Assembly: GCA_016859345.1 (NCBI GenBank)
Contig: CM029120.1
Coordinates: 3,636,001 to 3,700,000 of the forward strand
Length of the DNA: 64,000 bases
Reading direction: 5' to 3'
Source of the DNA: Istiophorus platypterus
Lineage: Eukaryota > Chordata > Actinopteri > Istiophoriformes > Istiophoridae
The position numbers were made by a program, and so were the translations under genes. Below, in pieces: positions 10,257 through 20,935 of the stretch; the stretch's first letter is position 1, and the number at the start of each line of letters is the position of its first letter. The notes beneath the pieces were generated by a model. It searched no databases and was not told the origin of the DNA. It saw only the letters and a program-made list of their open reading frames with translations.

Positions 10257-11610
10257 CAGTCGTGCTCTTGAAATTACCCCCCCCCCCCCGAATTTTGAGC
10301 ATGAAATTTTGACTATCTTTGGAAATCAATGGAAAATAACCAACAATTGATCAAAATATTTTAATGAAATATCCAAGATTATTGAACACAAGAAAATAAG
10401 AAAAAGAAAAAAAAAACTTGCATCATAGCAAAGTAATTCAAACACAAATTGTACCCATGACACAATTATTGGCACCATTCACTAATACAATCCACTGTGG
10501 AACCTTTGGCAACAGCGACGGCCTCTGAATGTGTCTTGTAGCCGTCTAGAAGCTTCTCGCTCCCGTCTGCTGGTAGTTTCGGACACTCGTCCACCGCTAT
10601 GTGTTTGAGTTCTTTAAGCATTTGCAGGAGTCCCATTTCGCAGCGCTAAGTTTCAGCTTCCCACAATGGTTCTAATGGGATTCGGGTCAGGCCTCCTTGC
10701 ATGTCAGTTTAAAACAGTCCGCCTTTTCCTTTCCAACCAACCCTTTGTGCTGCAGTGCTTTGGGTCATTGCCCTGCTGGAAGACCCAAGGCCTTTGCCTC
10801 CAAATGCTTTTCAGACCCCGGGTAACACATTATTTTCGCTCTAAAATGCCCCAGTAATCATCATCCTACTTCTTCGCTCCTTTGATATGTTCAGTGCCTC
10901 GAGTACCAGAGGCGGCAAAGCAGCTCAATAGCATGATATAACCTCCACCATCTTTCTACTCTGGGTAGAGTGTTCTTGGCCACATTTCCTCGCCTATAAA
11001 CAAAAACCAAAGCACTGCATTCCCAAAGGGCTCCACCGTCGTTTCATCTTTCCATAGAACATTACCCCGGAAAGTCGGCGTCTTTTCTATGAAGGTTTTT
11101 GCGAACACTAGTCTTGCCTTTCAGTAGACTCGTCCTCCTCGGCCTCGGCCGTTGGGGCTCGGTTTAGTGTGGTGTTATGGTCCAGGCTGAAACCACCGCT
11201 CCGGATTGCTCCGGGTCAGCCTGAAGCTTTTTAGATGTCTGGCGCGGTGGGTTTTTTTGTTTTCGTTTTTTTTCCCCCCACAATCCACATCGACCTCAGC
11301 AGGCTTATTTCCTCAGGTTTCCTAGAACCACGTCCTCAAAGCGTCTGAAAAGTTTCCCTACTATGAAACTTCCTTGTAACATTACCGGCTACTGAAAAAG
11401 CATTTCAAGGACTTTGGCCACTGGAATTGTCCTATTTTTTGATAACGGCGTTTCCGAAGCTCTCAGACAGCTCTCTCGACTTTGCCGTTGTGCGAAAGAA
11501 ACCGGAAACAATCAGAGCCCTTTATACAAAATTGGTCAATCTGCATTTATTTCTGATGACAGTTTTCTGTACTTATAATTCTGGGGTGGCAACAATTTTA
11601 GCCAGGACTC
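10257..11610 (-). mobile_element. degenerate Tc1/mariner-like DNA transposon
   Basis: The left end begins CAGTCGTGCTC next to TA (10255-10256). The right end is GCCAGGACTC next to TA (11611-11612), a diverged inverted match. TA target duplication is the Tc1/mariner hallmark. Inside lies a fossil transposase on the minus strand. The element is about 1.35 kb, close to the usual 1.3-1.6 kb. Sub-terminal ACACAATTATTGGCACC at about 10459-10475 is a familiar feature of fish Tc1-type elements. A C run at 10278-10289 has grown within the left end. Both ends are present, so the copy is full length but dead. Confidence 0.9.
10560..11400 (-). pseudogene. Tc1-type transposase pseudogene
   Basis: Four transposase motifs occur in the right order on the minus strand and in the same reading phase: WKDET (about 11042-11056, first catalytic Asp kept), DGGGYIML...CFAASGT (about 10905-10952), PWVFQQGNDPKH (10755-10790) and RPDPNPIR (10671-10694). 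In active family members the second reads FQQDNDPKH, so the second catalytic Asp has become Gly. The last reads DLNPIE, so the catalytic Glu position is Arg. The spacing from first Asp to the Gly is 92 residues, as expected of the DDE core, but Gly to the Glu position is 33 rather than the family's 35. No frame is open across the whole region, so the protein cannot be made. Edges are approximate. Confidence 0.85.
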
Positions 11611-11612
11611 TA

Positions 11613-12545
11613 AAAGTATTTTGTGATTCTCTGAAAAAAAAACCAACAACAAACTTTTAGTTAAAAAATCAAGTTATTACCTGTGGTTTTGTTATTTCCA
11701 TAAATGATAACCCCAACCTGATATGTTGAACCCTGAGGTCTTTTGTGACCATCAGTAGCAGTCAGGATGAGCTCATTTCATTCCCGTTTGGTTTCTCTTG
11801 GTCCGAATAAGGTTCATAGCCAGGTCTCTTGTGGTTCTGGTTCTGGGTCAGACCTGCTGAGCTCTGAGGCCAGTGAATCTCTTATTAAGTCCTTTATCTT
11901 TTCAGTGTCTTTGTGCACCAAACATGCAGGTAGCCGCTGCTGACTCATGGTCTCACTGGTTTCAATTAAATTAGTCGGATCACTCAGGATATTTTAGGGA
12001 TGTTTTGCAGGTCAACAAGCCAAAGTATTGAGTCTTCTCAAGTAAAATGATTGCGCTGATCAGATCATTTCAATTTTCAGCTCTTCCCAATTAGGCTTGT
12101 AATTCAACATAGAAAAAGTTTAAGATGTTCACTTTGGCCGTTTTGAATCACGACCTCCAGTATTTGGAAAAAAGTTGCTTGTGAATAATCTACATCACCA
12201 ATAATCAACAGTTCATGTCTTGCTGCTTGTCATACTTTTGGCGCTGCAGGTAAAGGATGTGAACTTTAATTTCCCCGTCACCCAAAACCTCCGTGTTTCG
12301 AGCTTCTCTGCCAAAGTGACTGATTCAATATTTCCACTGGATCTTCTGAGTTTTGGTAGCTACACAGACTTTGACAAATTTGAGTGTTGACTCATTGGTA
12401 TCAAGCCTCAGCTTGAGGTTTAAGGCATCACAGACCCACAGGTAAACCTGGGCAACCCGGGAGGATGTTGCATGAACTTCTGGGTTATAGAAATTTTGTA
12501 TTTTCCAAAGTCCTCCCTTCTCGCTGCAGGCTGATTCCCTCAATC
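11613..12545 (-). other. unassigned block with two small minus-strand frames
   Basis: This stretch lacks simple repeats. On the minus strand a 44-codon frame opens near 11950 (starting MSQQRLPACLV) and ends near 11815. A second, 12543-12325, contains NPEVHATSSRVAQ...LRLDTNEST...CVATKT. The second shows weak resemblance to the stretch around a conserved Cys in zona pellucida (ZP) domains (hydrophobic strand, then C-x-A-x-T). I do not regard either as a proven gene. An old exon, a pseudogene fragment or an unrecognised repeat are all possible. An AG acceptor-like CTGCAG precedes the second frame but lacks a strong pyrimidine tract. Confidence 0.25.
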
Positions 12546-12701
12546 CGTCATTTTGTCCGTTTTGGTGTTGTACAAATGTCGTCGTGGATCAAAATCTCAT
12601 CATCTCTCACCCCCCGACGGCGGCCTGTCAACGTTGAGGAGCCCCCCCACCCACCCTCGTCCATTGTATAAAAAGGTTGGACCCCAGCTGGCTCCTCTGA
12701 G
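12546..12701. other. non-coding spacer
   Basis: Contains a TATA-like GTATAAAAAGG at 12666-12676. There is no initiator, GC-box context or downstream frame to support a promoter. Confidence 0.4.
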
Positions 12702-12720
12702 CCCCCCCCCCCCCCCCCCC
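12702..12720. repeat. 19-base poly-C tract
   Basis: The longest uninterrupted C run in the window. It can form an i-motif on this strand and a G-quadruplex-like structure on the other. Confidence 0.95.
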
Positions 12721-14512
12721 ATGAAGCCTTCTCGGATTGTTTGCTCAGGCTGTCGCTCTGAGGACGGCCCACTCAGTTTGGATGTTCTTTTCCCAGGCGG
12801 GAGCTGCCGGCTACATGTTTGCTTTCCCTTCGCTCTGAAAGGCCACATTCACCTCAGGCCCCGGGGAGAAAAAGGGAGCGCGGTATATGAAAGTATGCGG
12901 GCCACGGTGGCGCAGCGCTACTTTGAAACTAAGTGCCCGTTTTGGTATGTGCAAGCAGACGAGGGTTGTCTCGGTGCCTTTATTTATTTGCCTTTTTTTT
13001 TTTTTTATTGCGAAAGGCACTTGCATTCCTTACAAATCAAAAACGCAGTTCGGAGCAGTGTCAGAAAATCCGGCACGGTGAAGATAAAACCGGATAAAGA
13101 GGAGCAATAAAAAAGAAGAATGAATAATTATCGCTTGTTTTTAAATGCTCACATCAAATGCCCGGATCTCTGATGTTCGCCTGCATCAAAAAAACAAAAC
13201 GACGGCCGCGGTCTCCTCATTCTTTTTCTGCTTCCAGGCGGCAGCGTGGGGGGGGGGGGCTGCGGCGGTTGATTAGATGAACGCATTAACACCCTCAAGC
13301 ACGCCCGGACCCGGAGAACGTAATTAGCACAGAGAATTAGCAAAAGTCGTCAGATTATCTTGTCACGGTTTATTATGAAAGTTTGAGTTTAGCGTAATCC
13401 CCTTTCGGCTAAATCACCCACCCACCGCCGTAGAACCAGACTAATGAATGTGCTTGGGCTGCTCGCCAGAGCCACGCCCAGTCCGCCCGGTTGTTTTTTT
13501 CAGCCTCCAGAAAAGTGACAGAAATACTCCGGAGAAACTGGAACGGGGCATGCCAAGCTGTTTTTAAAAGAACCGACGGGGGCCTGCGCCTCAGTGTCCC
13601 GCACTGGGCAAATCCGTCCCTCCCCGGGCGTACACGGTACGTTGTGGCGGCGGTGCAGCGCGAGAGAAACCCCATCGAGCATTGGGTGTCAGCTGCATAC
13701 AAAAGCCCCTGGCGGGAAACAGGAAGCAAGAACAACCATGCAAAGTGCACCTATAGCACCAAGAAAGGCATCGAGGGAGCCTTACGTTCCTTGTCCGATT
13801 GTAGCTGACGACCAACCGCATTTACACACAACTGATTTGCAGCGGCGAACGTGTTCCGAGGGAGCTGCAGCCAGATTAAGTCTTCGAGCAAGGCAACGTT
13901 ACTTTGCGTGTCACGCAAGTCCCAAGCGTGTTGACAAACGGGTAAAATGTTCGGTGGCAACGTGTCGGTTTTCTGCAGAAACAAAAATCCGACCTCGTGG
14001 AACAGCGTGCACTGATCCGGCGTTATTAAACCTGTTTTTTTTCCTTATGTTCTCCCCAGAACTCGGTTCGGGTTCGGGACAGATCGCCGTCTGGTCCGTT
14101 ACAGAAAAAAAAGGTTCACGGTGACCTCAGATACAACGTGTTTATTGATATTTGAGCAAAACCACAATCTTTCCCCTGACCAGGGCCAAGGTGCTTTTCT
14201 TTGCCCGAGAAACCACGACCGCAGGCAGAGCTCTGGCTGAGGACGACCCCCCCCCCAAACTTTACCCCCGGTCATGTGCTTCATCCCCCCACCCCCAACT
14301 TCCTTTTGGTACCGTTATTAAACCTATCGCCTGCTTACTTCTCTGCTGGCACCTCAGAGCCTTGTGTCAATCAATCTCACTGCGCCTATTAAAAATTATT
14401 TATACAAAAACATGATTCATTTCCTCTCCGGCGAGCGAGAGACGTGCTGCGCCGGAGGTCAGCTGCACAAAAATGACTAACGCCATGACTAATATTCGCT
14501 GGTGTGCGTGCA
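12721..14512. other. non-coding, no gene seen
   Basis: Unique GC-mixed sequence. About 20 bases near 12901-12918 (GCCACGGTGGCGCAGC) resemble the start of a common fish tRNA-like repeat head, but it ends there. Frames of 100-185 codons at 12553-13110 and 13594-14124 contain no recognised domain and are crossed by antisense frames, so I do not call them. G and C runs lie near 13250 and 14250. Confidence 0.5.
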
Positions 14513-14536
14513 TGTGTGTTTGTGTGTGTGTGTGTG
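14513..14536. repeat. (TG)n microsatellite
   Basis: About 12 imperfect TG units. Confidence 0.85.
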
Positions 14537-15735
14537 CACTTGCGTAGCTACCGCCGGTCACCGCACACACAACACCACCGTTAGCATCGTCCTCTAGCAG
14601 CTGTCTCTCCGTCCCCGTCTCCGTCTCCGTCTCCACCTTCGCCTCCATCTTTCATAAATCTGTGACAGCAGCAGCAGAATCGGAATTTGGTTTGTGACTT
14701 TTGGCTCATCAAGGTGATTCTTACCAATATTAAATATTATTACTTAGGTTTTTTTTTTTATGTTTCTCCGGGATAGTATTTTTCTGTTATTTTGACCTAA
14801 AAAGTCCAGTGGTGCTATTTAATTTTCTCTTAAATTGAGCCTCTAATGTGATGTTTATGCCTTTCACCATGTTCTTTACTCCGTCTTATGAGTTTGTGAC
14901 GATTGAGCCTTGATGTTGATTTCACTTTGTCTTATGAAAGTGGTCCGAGGTTGGATAAATTGGCGGATTCGTTGGGGAGGCACGCCACAAACTTACGTAA
15001 TGTTGCAGAAAAAAAAAAAAAGAGAAAGTTGAAAAAATTTGCATGGTCTTGCAAAAGGTCAGATTTTGCGCCGACTCCTGCGAGGTCAGGAATCCCTGGA
15101 CAAACTCTTGACCGAACGGCCAGTCGACGCCCACCTTTCTCTGCACGGCTGATTAGCTCCGTCATCGGGGTCACTGAAACTGACTTGAGCTCACAAAACC
15201 TCCGTTTTAACGACACAGCTTTTGCATTGCTTTGATCGATTTGGTCCTTGGTACTGGGGGAGGCACAGGTGGAACCGATGGGAACAGTGATTTTTCTTTT
15301 TCCATCCTGGCGTCCTCAGCTCAACGCTGGGACCCCTAGAGAACCAAAAGAACCCCCGCCGTCGTGCAGGTTGCTGCCGACGCCCGCGCCTTTTTTCCAG
15401 TGACCGGTCGGGACGCCCGCCGCGGGCAGGTTCTTTTACAAGGACCCTGCAGGCAAAACGTGTGGCACACGGCCCGCCTGCGGCCGCTCTGCCCCCATGC
15501 AAAGATTGACGGACCGCTGGGCGACTTCGCGATTTTTGGCAAGTGTTTTTAGCATTTCAAGGGGACGCAGGTTCCTCAGAAGGCCGTGTGTGTTTGTGTT
15601 TCTCTTATTGTTTTCCTGAGTGAAACCCAGGAAAACAACCCCCCCGCCCCAACTAAACCAGACCAGACTGTGAGGGGACATGACTAAAAGTGAGAAAGTC
15701 CAGAACGGGCCCCCGCTCCGCCTCCCTCAGGTATC
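14537..15735. other. non-coding, no gene seen
   Basis: The 14640-14900 part is AT-rich and repeat-free; the rest is mixed. CTCCGT/CGTCTC hexamer repeats lie at about 14610-14640. No gene or mobile element recognised. Confidence 0.5.
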
Positions 15736-15737
15736 GC

Positions 15738-15777
<40 letters not shown>

Positions 15778-15788
15778 TCTCTCTCTCT
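15736..15788. repeat. (CT)n microsatellite
   Basis: About 26 CT units with two CC interruptions. Antisense it reads as the Arg-Glu repeat seen in a long minus-strand frame, which is therefore not a gene. Confidence 0.95.
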
Positions 15789-16330
15789 GGCTGATTTCAG
15801 GGGCGGGTTTTCTTGAAGACGACCCCCCCCCCCACCCATGGCCGTGGAACTATTTCTCTGGTGGCCGGCGTGCACACAGAATGGCGGCGAACAATGGGCA
15901 GCGTGCAGTGAAGTGCAGGCCATAATGAGGCAGATGTCTGGGCTATTGGGAGCCCACAGCAGGCAGAGGAGGAGGAGGAGGTGAGGTGGAGATGTGGGGG
16001 GGAGGGGGGTTTGCACATCCCTGCTTTTGTTGATGGGCTTTACACTCTCCCTCTCTCTCTCTCTTTTCTCACTCCTCTGCCTCTCATGGCCTCTCGCTCT
16101 TTCTTCCCCTCTTACAAACATGTGAACATGCACATATGAAAACCACACACACACACACATACACGCACACACACACACACTCCCCTCACGCCTCCCCCGG
16201 ACTCCATTGGTTTTAATTATCCCTCTCCAAATCTGCCGCTCCATTAGTAGCTGTATAATAGTGCCCCCCCACCACCACCACCACACCACCCTCTCTTCTA
16301 CCTCCTCCTAAGCCCCCCCCCCAGCAACCT
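15789..16330. other. non-coding with several short simple repeats
   Basis: Holds a C run near 15825-15834, GGA repeats near 15966-15981, interrupted CT near 16045-16065, (CA)n at 16144-16180 and CCA repeats near 16268-16286. No coding evidence. Confidence 0.6.
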
Positions 16331-16498
16331 CCCCGGCTCCTCTCCATTCAAGCCGGGAGGGAAGAGAAGCTGCCCTTTGAGCCCCTGTCAGCCTCGCCAG
16401 CCGGGGTCTCCAGGTTCTCACATTCCCTCACAGCCAATCGGGGCCCCCACGCCGAGGCGGGGCCCAATTAGACGGCAGCGTCCTGCCCAGAGGAGAAA
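16331..16498. promoter_or_regulatory. candidate regulatory block
   Basis: Repeat-free sequence with CCAATCGGGG, CCCAATTAGACGG and flanking GC-rich elements. The combination of a CCAAT motif and a TAAT-type core is suggestive only. Confidence 0.25.
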
Positions 16499-16558
16499 GG
16501 GGGGGGCGGCGAGGGCGGGGTGGGGGTAGGGGGGGCGAGGGCGGGGTGGTGGGGAGAG
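16499..16558 (+). repeat. G-rich tract with quadruplex potential
   Basis: More than six G runs of at least three bases separated by 1-4 bases, including GGGGTGGGGGTAGGGGGG. The internal partial duplication CGAGGGCGGGGTGG occurs twice. Confidence 0.8.
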
Positions 16559-16890
16559 CCAATCGCTGTGATTAATTTATTCAGATTCCCTCCGGGGGCT
16601 GACTCTCCTGGAACGCACCCCCGTTTTTATGTACCCTCATACCATGCCCCCCCCTTCATTCCTTTATTGCGTTTGTGAAGAGTGATAGAAGAATGCAGAG
16701 TATTTCTTTTTCAGGCACTTTTAATATGTGCCCCCCCCTCTCTCTTCACTTCCCCATTTTACCCCCCCCCCCAAGGTAATTACAGAGAAGTCTCAATAGA
16801 TGGGAAATTCATGTCTTTGAGCCTAAGCCATATGATGTATGAGAGCGAGGCTGGTACAGAATTAAAGGAAGGAGACAGAGAATAAGGGGG
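16559..16890. promoter_or_regulatory. candidate conserved non-coding block
   Basis: CCAATCGCTGTGATTAATTT at 16559-16578 combines CCAAT and PBX/homeodomain-type cores. It is followed by CTTTTAATATGTG, GGTAATTACAG and CCATATGATGTATGAG. C runs interrupt it near 16730 and 16762. Texture suggests an enhancer; no alignment was possible. Confidence 0.3.
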
Positions 16891-17643
16891 GAGGCAGGAA
16901 CTTGAACCCGCAAGTGTTATTGTGATCGGGCCGGGGGAGGGGGGGGGGACAACACATAGTATCCATGGTAAATAAAACAGAGAGCTTCTTCAACTCCCTA
17001 CGTCCCTCCCTCGCCTCATCCCCCTCCCCTCCCACCGCCCCCCACTCCCCTTTGCGACCTGTTGCTTTCTTCCAGCCACCATTGTACCATCCCCCTCTCC
17101 GGGAGTGTGAAGTGGGTGACATCACGCTTCCTCTTCTAAACAGGTGTGATGAGACTGTGGGGGGGGGGGGGCAAAAACGCTCCACCGTTCACCTCATGCC
17201 CCCCCCCGAATCGCCCTCTCCCACCCTCACCCCACTGACCCACCCTGCCCCCCCCCCAGCCCTACCTCCACCATATCTAATTTATGTATTTAGCTAAATA
17301 TAAAGTATATCAGAATCCAGCCGTGTGAGACGAGGGTAACCCCCCCCCACTCAAATTGGCGCCTGTGTATGGTGGTGGGGGGCCTGAGAATCGCGTCCCG
17401 CGGAAAGGCCAGAGCCCCATGTCGGAAAAAAGAGGAAAAACTCGATGATGCACCAGGTTTTGTTATTATTTCATCAGGCAGGAGGTCGAGCACTTTTTGT
17501 TTTTTCACAAATTGATGTCGATGAATAATCCCACACAATCAATGGTTAAAAAAACCAGCTGGTTATCTATATGCTTGTTGGTGGCGGTGCTGGGACAGCG
17601 GCCGCTTCCCTGCAGGCGTCCGAGCGCGGCGTGACGCGACTGA
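16891..17643. other. non-coding, poly-C/G rich
   Basis: At least four G or C runs of 8-13 bases (about 16937, 17160, 17246, 17341). Frames across it are Pro- or Gly-rich and unremarkable. Confidence 0.55.
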
Positions 17644-17658
17644 GCAGCAGGGGGCGAC
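17644..17658 (+). promoter_or_regulatory. CTCF-type motif, forward
   Basis: GCAGCAGGGGGCGAC matches the CTCF core (CCASYAGRKGGCRSY) except at the first base. The invariant AGGGGGC core is intact. Occupancy is inferred. See the opposite-facing site at 46467. Confidence 0.5.
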
Positions 17659-18590
17659 CAGCCGCCGCGACCGGATCGGTCGGGCCCCACGTCGGCTCGG
17701 CCCTCGTACCCGCCTCACGATTTCCGATCCCGTGAACGCGATCCGAACAGTGGGACTAATAAATAAAACCCGCCCAGCGTGTTGAAAGGTCACCGAACTG
17801 CACGACCCTCAGGAAAAAAAAAAAAAATCCTTTAATCATTGTTTTGTTGAAAAGCCTCCGACCTCCAGCAGCCTCATTTGAATATTGGGAACCGATCACA
17901 GCTCGAGCTGAGTCTGTTTTTATTGAAAACGCTCATTGATGCCAGATGTAGATGATGATGAGACGTTATTACCAAATACAGATGACATGTTTATGACCAG
18001 ATGTAAATGGGGGGTGGGGGCAACCAATCAACCAATTGGCTGCCGCTGCGGAAGCGAGAGTAGAAAAACCCGCACAGCGTCTGAGAACGCCTCCCATGTT
18101 CAGGCGCCGGGGGGGGGGGTCGGCCATCGTCGCCACTGCGGGCAAATCACAGCCGGCATCTCACGTCTCTTTGCGGTAAAGATACACGGATGTCGGCGGC
18201 GACATGTCGCCGCACCACGATCAGTAGCCGCGATGCTTAACCCTAACCCCCCCCTTCACAGGCCGATTTGCTTCGACTCTTCCTCCGCCATGTTCCTGCC
18301 ATTTCCTGTGAGGGATTTTCTGTCGTCCGAACCACACAGAGCGATGAATATTTGTTGGACTCAGACTTTTATTTTTAAAGCTTATTTCTGTTGTAAAAAA
18401 ACAACCCCGTGTGTTGAGCCGTCGCGCCGCTGGGAGCTTTTTTAACGTCCGACCCGTAGAACCCCCCCCCCCCCCCCCCGTGATTCCTGCCGCCCTCGAC
18501 TCCGTCGCCCAGCGAAGCAGAAATACCATTTAAAAAGCTGGATTCTGGAAGCTTATGTCAAGTTTTCATTTTCCTCACATCGAGCGCGTG
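17659..18590. other. non-coding, no gene seen
   Basis: Includes an A run near 17815-17827, a G run near 18109, a telomere-like TTAACCCTAACCCC at 18238-18251 (two units only) and an 18-base C run at 18462-18479. A 169-codon frame at 17936-18445 has no recognisable domain. Confidence 0.5.
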
Positions 18591-18616
18591 CACACACACA
18601 CACACACACACACACA
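18591..18616. repeat. (CA)n microsatellite
   Basis: Thirteen CA units. Confidence 0.9.
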
Positions 18617-19430
18617 GTTTGCTGATGCCGCACGCTCGTCTCCATCCACGGCGTAGGAGCCCGCCACCCGTCTCCTGGAAGCCCCCCCCCCCCTCGCATC
18701 CTGCGCCGTATTAACATCCTGTTAATCCATGGAGCCCGCGTCCGTTGCCCTGATGATTTATGTGTCCGGCGTCCGGCGCCGGGGCCCTCGAGGCAAACGT
18801 CACCGCAGCGACCAATCCCACCAGGGACGATAATTAGCGAGTTAGTCTCCCAGTTACCGTGGCCGCCTCATTAGACGAGTAGAATGACGCCGGCCGCGCT
18901 TTTATCTGCCCTCAGTGCCGACGCCGTGACGTTATACCAGGGCTTTCAATCTGTGGGCCGTCACGCCGGCAACGCCGCGCGGAGGCGAGGGCGGCCGATG
19001 GTCGACAGCGGCGTCCACATCCGGGCCTCGGGTGGGAGCGGGGCAATCGGTCACACCCCCGCCGGCGCCCAACAGGGGCAGCTGCTTGGGATGCAGCTGG
19101 GCGCACGGGTGCCGGACCGGGGAGCGTGCTGCAACACTCGGCCCGTGTTTCCTCAGCGTCTGCTCTCGGCTGCAGGGACGTGACAAATGCATGATTCATC
19201 GGGATGAAAGCGAATTGAGCCCCCATCAAACGGGGGGGCGCCCCCCCCCCCCCTTCTCCCCACCTCCGCCTCTGCCTCGGCTGTGGAGACGGACCGTCAC
19301 GCCGCAGCTCGGCGGGAGTGATTAAATATTCATCGGAGACTGAATTAAACAGCGGCGCCGGCATTTAACCCCTCTCCTTCCTGTCCGCCTCCGCCGGGGC
19401 GTCTTCACGCCCGAAACCCCGGCCGAGATA
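18617..19430. promoter_or_regulatory. CpG-rich block with embedded homeodomain-type elements
   Basis: CpG dinucleotides are frequent and GC content is visibly higher than around. Within it 18815-18890 reads CGATAATTAGCGAG and GCCTCATTAGACG, repeat-free. It could be a CpG island of an unannotated promoter or an enhancer. There is no first exon that I can defend. Overlapping 80-150-codon frames on both strands are expected in CpG-rich DNA. C runs lie near 18681 and 19240. Confidence 0.3.
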
Positions 19431-19744
19431 AACATACTGAAAAAAAGAAAAAGGGACGAGTTTACCTCGTCTCCTCTTCACACGAAGAAGACAGTCAATT
19501 CACTGTGTGGCTCAATGAGTCGGATACGGACTTTCTTTCTCTATTTGACCAAACTCTGGATTTTAACCGCGGCAGATTCGCTGAGAGCTACGTTTTGGTT
19601 TTCCAGCCGCTGCGGGAAGGAAATGCTGAATGAGCCCCTCCGACTTTCAGCGGTGGTCAAAATAAAAACAAATGTGCAAATATATCCCCTTTTCCAGAGA
19701 TTTCTATATATATTTTTTTTATATGCTGGTTTATTCACATTTTT
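19431..19744. other. non-coding, AT-rich
   Basis: No gene. Ends in a T-rich stretch leading to the repeat that follows. Confidence 0.5.
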
Positions 19745-20273
19745 TTGTAAAGCAATTAAGTACTTTTACCTCAAGGACTGACTGTGTTTAAGCACAGTTT
19801 TAAAACCTTTGTACTTGAGTCCATTGTGGCGACTTGCAACGCTGCACTTTTTCCTCCTCTACATTTTTTTGACCCATATACTCACTACATATTTTGCAGC
19901 CTTTGATTTTCATGCAACACATGTGATCCCACAATCAATACACATACCCAACACTACATAAAGCACTTTAATGTGGCTCCTCCTCCACTAGCCGGCTCTG
20001 TAAAATGATTTATTTTATTGAATCGTCGGTAGCGGAACCGTTTATCGCTGAAATGCAGACAGCACCTGAGAAAAAAAAACACTTAAGACACGTGAAAACT
20101 ATTTAAGACATAAAGAGAAGAACATTAACAGTAATGAATAAGGCCAATAAAGTGCAATGTGTGATGTAAAATGTGCAAACGCAGCAGGTTGAAACAGTTG
20201 AACAGTTGAAACAATTTTAGGGCAAAAGGGTTTTATATTATTACAAATAAAAGAGTTTAGAGTAGTAGGCCTC

Positions 20274-20307
<34 letters not shown>

Positions 20308-20350
20308 GCATGTGTTAGTTTAACAGCTTGTTTTTCATCAGTAATAATGA
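19745..20350 (+). repeat. degenerate interspersed teleost repeat
   Basis: Segments in order resemble a repeat I recall from many percomorph genomes: AAGTACTTTTACCTC (about 19758-19772), CCCAACACTACATAAAG (19948-19964), GGCTCCTCCTCCACTAGCCGGCT (about 19975), and CATCAGTAATAATGATCC (20336-20353). The stretch between 20070 and 20335 contains a (TG)n tract at 20275-20305 and may be an insertion. The family is unnamed here and the boundaries are uncertain. Confidence 0.4.
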
Positions 20351-20769
20351 TCCAAACGTAAAACGAGACACTAAAACCCACGGCAACATTTAACGCACAC
20401 TCGCGAGCCGTCCTGCAGAATCACGCATGTTTGCTTTTGATTCCCTGTTTTCCAATTTTTTCGCGGGAAATGCTTTAACCTGACGCGACACACACACACA
20501 CACACACACGCTCTCATGAAGAATCCATTATAGGTCCTCGACAGAGCTTGTTTTTTTTTTTTTTTTTTTTAATTCCCTTTGTACCCAGATTCCAATTTTT
20601 TTCCAAAAACCTATAATCAAAGTCGAGGGCCGTCGCCTGTTTGTTTTCCCTGCCCGGTCGCACATAAAAGGGAGCTCCGATGATGTTCGGGCCGTCATAC
20701 TTTAACCCCCCCCCACGATGAGAGAGAGAATCCCCTGGGGTATTCATTAGTCAACCCACGCCCCCCCCT
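20351..20769. other. non-coding with short repeats
   Basis: (CA)n at 20488-20509 and a T run near 20550-20570; C runs near 20706 and 20761. No gene. Confidence 0.55.
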
Positions 20770-20935
20770 TATTTTCCCCTTCCTCCCTGCTCATCACATC
20801 ATTGCAGGGTTCCACAAATGGCTTCACTTTGAGTCCGAATTGGGAAATTCGGTTTTACAAGGGCTGTCAGTGTAATTGATCAGCGTTGAGATGCTGTGGA
20901 GTAAAACTGATGGAGCGGTGATTGACCCCGGTGGG
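20770..20935. promoter_or_regulatory. candidate conserved non-coding block
   Basis: Repeat-free sequence containing GGGCTGTCAGTGTAATTGAT (MEIS-like TGTCA plus a homeodomain TAATTG) and GAAATTCGGTTTTACAAGG. Visual judgement only. Confidence 0.3.

Noticed and set aside
12901..12918. Start of a common fish tRNA-like repeat head (GCCACGGTGGCGCAGC)
   Set aside because: Similarity ends after about 18 bases.
12553..13110. 185-codon plus-strand frame
   Set aside because: Spans a 19-base C run (poly-Pro) and has no recognisable fold; the phase would change with run length.
15684..16289. 201-codon minus-strand frame
   Set aside because: Built from CA, CT and CCA repeats (Cys-Val, Arg-Glu and Trp/Gly runs).
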